DNA from: Deuterostichococcus epilithicus
Taxonomy: Eukaryota; Chlorophyta; Trebouxiophyceae; Prasiolales; Stichococcaceae
NCBI GenBank assembly: GCA_033439295.1
Contig: JAVTLE010000021.1
Span: 2,976,009 to 3,040,008 of the forward strand
Direction of reading: 5' to 3'
DNA length: 64,000 nucleotides
Shown here: piece after piece, positions 59,501 through 64,000 of the stretch
Numbering within the stretch: the stretch's first letter is position 1
Layout of the letters: the number at the start of each line of letters is the position of its first letter
Translations under genes and position numbers: made by a program
Notes under the pieces: model-generated
Told to the model about the DNA's origin: nothing
The model's input: only the letters and a program-made list of their open reading frames with translations
Database searches by the model: none

Positions 59501-61862
59501 CCCGCGGGCGTCATTTGCCGACACCTGCCTGCAGGCGCGCAATCGGGCGGCTGCACTTGCAGCGGTCGCGCAGCCGGCGCCACCAGCCGCTGCCTCAGCC
59601 AAAGACACCAAGCAGGCGGCTACCCGAGAGGCTTCGCCAGCTGCAGCGGCCACCGTGCCAGCTGGCAGCCCGCCAGCGGCGGCAGAGACGGCGCCGCGGG
59701 CGGCGCCACCTCGGCCGAGGCCGCAGCGGCCTCAGCGGCGCAGCCACGGAAGCTGCGACGGAGCCGCCTGCGCGTGCCCGACGTCGCGCCGCCGCAGCTG
59801 GCGGCCCACCCCTGGTTTGCGATGCACGCCGGGCCGGCCGGCCGGCGGCGGCGGGGCCGCCGGCGGCGGGGTCGGCGGCGGCGGGCGCGGACGGTGCCGA
59901 TGCGGCCTCGGAGGACGATGATGTCTGGTTTGCGGGGCGCTGCCACGCGATGCTGGACCTCATCGAGCGGCAGCGCATCATGACGCGCCGCATGGTCGCC
60001 TCCATGTGCCAGGTGCGCACGGCACGGGTGCGCACGGCACGGGTGCGCACACGGCTGCCGGGATGCTGCAGTGCCGAAGTGTTGCTTGTGTGACTCGCAG
60101 CTCCAGCGCGAGGAGCATGCTGGCAAGCCCACCACGTTCCTGACAGGCTTCCCCTGTCTGTGACTATGGCGGCCTGTCATGCCCTGTGCCTCGCGTCACA
60201 GCCTGATCTGCCAAGCAATTCCTGCATCCTAGTGCGATTCACCCATGCAGATGCAGGAGACCGGGCCGGCAGCGGAGGCCGCCGGCCGCAAGCCCGCCGC
60301 AGGCGCAGCCACCGGCAGCGGCGCCCTGCCGCGGGGCCGCGGCGGCGCCCGCCCGGCAGCGCGCGCGCCGCACCACCGGGCCGCCGGCGAAGCCCANCAA
60401 GCGGCGGCGGGAGGAGATGGCGGAGCCCGGGACGCCGCTGCTGACCTCTGGCATCGGCGCCCCCAAGTTCGTGGAGCGGCAGCAGGTGCGCACGGGGTTT
60501 AGGGTTTGGTTGTCCCCGCCGGGAGTGCCTCTAGAAGGCACGATGCTCGCATGTTTTGTTGCAAACCACAAGTCGGGACTGGGGTGTGACTTCCAGGATG
60601 GTCCGAACATCGCTGGACATGCGCACGGACCTGCTCGAGCGTGCGGCCCTCCGAGAGAGAAACGCAAGTCGCGTTGCCGTGGCCCACGAAGGCGGTCCCA
60701 GAAGGTTTGAACCTCCAGAGCGACTGCCGCGCAGGCGATGGAGATCCCGCTGCCGCAAGTGCGGCGGCTCACGCAGCAGGAGCTGTCCGTGCGACGCGCC
60801 GCGGTCGCCGCCTGGCGCGCCCGCCTCAAGTCGCAGCAGCAGGCCGCCGCCGCCGCCGCTGCCGTGGCGGTGCCCCTGACAGCACCCAGCCAACCGCCTC
60901 AGCAGCAGCAGCAGCAGCAGGGCGGGGGCGGCGGCAGGACGGCGGCGGCAGCGCAAGAGGGGGTAAGGCCTGCTGGCAGTGCCCCTGCCGCAGTGGCGGC
61001 GGCGGCGGCAGCGGCAGGGAGTAGCAGCGAGGAGGACAGTGGCGACGAGGCTTTCCTGCAGCGGCACCGCCCCCTGGAGATGGAGGAGCGCCAGCGCTTT
61101 CTGTCCTACGCCTCAGGTGGATCCCCCCCCTCTTTACATCTCAAAAGTCTCGCTGACAGCCTTGCGCCTTGAGCTGGCGGCTACCACAAGATGGGGCATT
61201 GCCGGCCTGCCTCTCGCCCTCTGGACACTTCTACTGCGTGGGACGTTCCGGGTCTCACAGAAGGGCAATCGTCTGTTGCAAAAGGCCATGCAACTAGCGA
61301 CTGGGCAACAATTTCAGCGTCATCATTCATTTCCACCTTCACGATTTGAACCTTCTCATAACTCCACGGCTACTGCATTCGTGCAGGCGGCGTGCCGGGC
61401 ACCATGAAGGCGCGGGCGAAGGGCGGCGGCTCCTCCAAAAAGCCCAAGCCGGGCGGCAACCCACGGTCGGCAGCTGGCGGCGGCCGCCCGGACTCTGCGC
61501 CCGCTCGCACCGCGACGGCGCCGCCCGCTATGATGGCGCCGCCNGCGGCCCGCGGCGGCGACGCTGACGCGAAGGCCGGCGGCGCGCCGGCCGGCGACGC
61601 CGGCACCACGNGCCGCAGCAGCGGCACGCGCCGCGGCAGCCGCGAGGTGGAGCGGCAGCGGAGCCGCAGCCGCGGCGGCGGGGCCGGTTCCGGCAGCAGG
61701 AGCCCCCTGCTCAACCTGCAGTCGGCCGGCGTGCCCGCGCAGCTGGCGGCTGAGGCCGTGGCCGCGGCGTGCGCACCCGCAGCTGCTGACAAGGCTTGTG
61801 CTGGCGGCGCGGCAGATGCCGCTGCCAAGGCACCAGCGACACAGCCGCCGAAGGGCAAGTGA
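56589..61862 (+). CDS. Bromodomain protein with PEHE-like region
   Basis: Probable chromatin protein. The ATG at 56589 opens a long low-complexity exon of about 197 codons (Ala, Gln, Pro, Gly). The bromodomain follows: QYLEALLARLGQLDREGYFE and DPVDEDEAPG splice to YYSFIKQPLCFRDMRERLRR, then TWGGLTDDFELICANATAFN and HRAAVAMQRAGQL. The P-V and the acetyl-lysine-binding Asn of NATAFN are present. Middle exons carry acidic EDEGYSSYSDMEPDPGPG, a helix WKEARRGIEWRARWLQLR and EDDDVWFAGRCHAMLDLIER. Near the end KRRREEMAEPGTPLLTSGIG and APKFVERQQ join EIPLPQVRRLTQQE, then SSEEDSGDEAFLQRHRPLEM and EERQRF. This order matches the PEHE region of MSL1/KANSL1 scaffolds that bind MOF-type acetyltransferases. 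The C-tail is Ala/Gly/Arg-rich, ending at 61862. Single N bases occur at 58641, 59150, 60397, 61544 and 61611, leaving single residues undefined. Confidence 0.8.
60012..60055 (+). repeat. Triplicated splice-donor repeat
   Basis: GTGCGCACGGCACGG is repeated almost three times in tandem (about 60015-60052) directly at the donor after the exon ending MVASMCQ in the bromodomain gene. This yields three possible GTGCGC donors 15 bp apart, so use of a later one would add five residues each time. Confidence 0.85.
60494..60509 (+). repeat. Interstitial telomere-like motif next to a donor
   Basis: GGGGTTTAGGGTTTGG lies 8 nt after the donor of the exon ending PKFVERQQ in the bromodomain gene. Confidence 0.8.
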
Positions 61863-62689
61863 AGGCGCTGGTGCGGCGCTGATGCGGAGGATGGTACAAG
61901 AGGGCGATGTACAAGGCAGCTTTCCGGCCCTCTGTAGTTCCATATGTGTGTTGCGACATGGGGTGGCTCAGCTTTGTATGCCGTGTAGCCAATGTTCTCG
62001 TAGTCGGCAGGTAGTGCCGCCAGAGCGCGGCAGCGCTGCAGGTTGTGTGTAGCATGCATGGCGTGCAGCAGAGGTTTGCTGTGCATGCAGCTTCCCTCCA
62101 CATGTATTGTGTTCTTGTTTCCAAAGTCACACCGATGAAAGGCGGAGCACGAGTCAAAAGCTAGTTTCCACAGTACAACAGCTTCCTGCCTCCAAGATGC
62201 AGAATTGCAGCCTGCGGCTGGCTGGCACTCCGGCACCATAGCCCGTCTGCGCGCCAGTGAACTCATCAGAGTCGCTTTCGTGAATGTCGCGGTGGGATGC
62301 CTCCCACCAGCAGCTGGTCTTCACCTGCATTCACTGATCCTAGGCGACCTTGGGGCTCTGAGCTGTGGAATCACCGTGCTTCTTTTTGAATTCCTCCAAC
62401 AGCAACAATCACGTCTAGGTAGCGCAAGGCGGCTCGAAAGAGGCTTGGCACTTGATCAAGGCGACGCCAAGGGAGCGTCATTCTCAAAGACACCTTGCAT
62501 GTCCGCTAGCCAGGTGACACCTCACAAACCATTCAACGCAGTAACGCGACCTCTCTATCGCTGCATCGGTCGTCTGCACCAGCCATGGCATGCCCCTGGC
62601 GCTCATCCACCGGCCTCAGCGATGGCCGACTTGCCTTAACTGCCACACCCTGCACCAGTCACATCCTCCAATTTGTCACCAAAAAGCCC
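61863..62689. other. Intergenic, nothing recognised
   Basis: Spacer between the bromodomain gene stop and the first clear ASCC2 exon. A leader for ASCC2 could start at ATG 62585 (in frame with the exon), but nothing shows this is used. Confidence 0.4.
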
Positions 62690-64000
62690 CAGACTGCGCA
62701 GGACACGGCCTACCTGCCCTTCCTACCGCAAGATGACACCGGCAGCGGCGCAGACCCGGCGGCGGAGGAGGTTGTGCAGCTGATCGGACAGGAGCTGGGG
62801 CAGCTGCTGGCGGCGCCCGACGCAGGGTTCTGGGCCACTGTGCGCGGCAACTCCTCGCTGCAGACGTGTCTGGACTCGTACCTCCAGAACTGCAGGCACG
62901 AAGTCGGTGGTGGCAGCGGTCGCGGCCTCCGATGCCTCGCATTGGGGTGCCACACTCGTACCCGCTGCCTCACACGACGCCCGTATGACAGCTTGATCCT
63001 TGCTGCAAGCATGTCTTGTCCTGCAAGCCGGATTCCGGGGATACCGTGAGACGCACAGCACAGCATGGTACCAAAGCGTGACACGCCGCGACCGGCTTCC
63101 GGCGTCCTGTTGAGGCGCCAGAGCTTTGAAAGCAATACCATGCCATGCAGGCGGCCACACGATGAGGGCCAGGAGGGGCCCCCCCCGTCAGCTGCGCGGC
63201 AGCTGCTCTCCCGCAATATCTTCATGGTCCTGCTCCGCATGTGAGCCGTACCAAATTCGGCAGAACACTGCACAATGCTGACGATGTATCTATATCTGAT
63301 GGCTTCCCCAGCAATCTGCTGCCATACCCTTTGGCCCGTCTGGATGTGCATCTCAGCCCACCGAATTTGGAGCGGGGCAATGTTCTCTGCTGCAGGGCGC
63401 AAACCGCAGGGCAGCAGCCGGAGAACGGCGTGGCACTCGTGCGCCGCGGGCTGCTGAACGTGCCAAAGCTGCTGGATGTTGCAGTGCTGTATGGCGAGGC
63501 CAACCCTGCCCTGACGCAGCAGCTCATCTACCAGGTCTGCCAACACAGCAGTAGGAGAGCATCACACTGCCGCGCATGATACCAGCGGGTTACGAGAGTA
63601 CAGATGCTGTCGTCCCGCATCCTACTGCATGCCTTGTTTCCTCCTGCTCGAACATCAGGTCCACAATCCGTCTGCGCCGTCGCAGCATGGCAGGCACCGG
63701 TAGCCGCTCCAATGACATGCGCCAGATGCGTGTGTGGTGTGCCGCGCCAGGCCCTTGCGGCGCAGCCGGGGACGGCGTCAGACCTACAGGGCCTGGCGGT
63801 GACCACCCAGCGCAACCTGGCGGACGTATGCGAGACGTGCTGCGGCCGCGTGAAGGGTGCCAAGGCGCTGCCGGCGGAGGTGCTGGAGGGGTTGACAGGT
63901 GCGGACGTGATTCAGGGTTTAGGACAGGCTGCACCGTGCGCGCAGCCGGTCAGCGAGCCAGACAGACTGCAAGGGGGAGCAACGAGGACGTCCGGCGTCG
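62690..64000 (+). CDS. ASCC2: ASCC2-like protein, N-terminal part; continues off window
   Basis: Homologue of activating signal cointegrator 1 complex subunit 2, which in animals binds ubiquitin and works with the ASCC3 helicase in alkylation repair and ribosome quality control. Exons that close in phase are about 62700-62895, 63152-63240, 63396-63534 and 63751-63898. They read DTAYLPFLPQDD, PDAGFWATVRGNSSLQTCLD plus SYLQNCRR, ARQLLSRNIFMVLLRM, RRGLLNVPKLLDVAVLYGEA and TQRNLADVCETCCGRVKGAK. These match the conserved N-terminal helical region, such as the FWxxV...LQxCLDSYL and LLxVPKLLDxxVLYG blocks. The CUE domain would lie further right, outside the window. Intron 62896-63151 requires a GC donor, because no GT in the area gives the right phase. 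The true start codon is not settled. Confidence 0.82.

Noticed and set aside
58669-59653. Open frames of 224-304 codons on the minus strand
   Set aside because: They are antisense shadows of the low-complexity middle exons of the bromodomain gene and are pure Arg/Ala/Pro repeats.
1-64000. Search for retroelements, DNA transposons, CRISPR arrays and rRNA
   Set aside because: No reverse transcriptase, integrase, transposase, long terminal repeats, spaced repeat array or rRNA segment could be recognised by eye.

Overview
The window reads as nuclear DNA of a green alga (Chlorophyta, most likely trebouxiophyte-like). It is GC-rich, with many short exons separated by introns of about 100-500 bp that mostly start GTGAG/GTGCG and end CAG. 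Short CCCTAAA/TTTAGGG motifs of the plant/Chlorella telomere type occur in introns. The gene set mixes plastid-targeted proteins with eukaryotic cytosolic ones. I saw no organellar or bacterial operon, no CRISPR array, no rRNA or tRNA gene, and no convincing mobile element. Most exon boundaries below were set by hand from splice sites and reading phase. Where phase closes perfectly I say so.

Layout. 1-1644 (-): GH5 endo-beta-mannanase, running off the left edge. 2085-3430 (+): C-terminal half of an endonuclease/exonuclease/phosphatase-family protein. 3783-~6640 and ~6900-9878 (+): two tandem GT32-like glycosyltransferases. 10658-14334 (+): homogentisate 1,2-dioxygenase. 14752-16987 (+): homocysteine S-methyltransferase. 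16988-20900: no supported gene. ~20900-23913 (+): Kelch-repeat protein ending in a DUF5522 Cys-rich domain. 24309-27409 (-): TPR domain fused to an acyl-protein-thioesterase-type hydrolase. 28355-40637 (+): strumpellin (WASHC5). 42453-44293 (+): DUF1802 protein. ~45050-46111 (+): thioredoxin-like protein. 46463-47567 (-): Cys-rich, probably thylakoid-lumen protein. 48317-50130 (+): conserved plastid protein of unknown function. 50708-55125 (-): P-loop ATPase. 56589-61862 (+): bromodomain plus PEHE-like protein. ~62690-64000 (+): ASCC2, running off the right edge. Several neighbours are divergent pairs sharing one upstream region (1644/2085, 27409/28355, 47567/48317, 55125/56589).

The genes do not form a pathway. 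Two act in amino-acid metabolism (tyrosine/homogentisate breakdown, methionine synthesis). Two act in glycan chemistry, several are plastid proteins, and the rest are regulators or trafficking factors.

The most unusual signal is not a gene. In at least four genes (WASHC5, DUF1802, the ATPase, a glycosyltransferase) the introns hold degenerate second or third copies of the edge of the neighbouring exon, often including the splice site. These 'exon echoes' suggest that local tandem duplication across exon-intron borders is frequent here and may create introns and cryptic splice sites. At least four introns also need a GC donor (GC-AG) for the reading frame to close.
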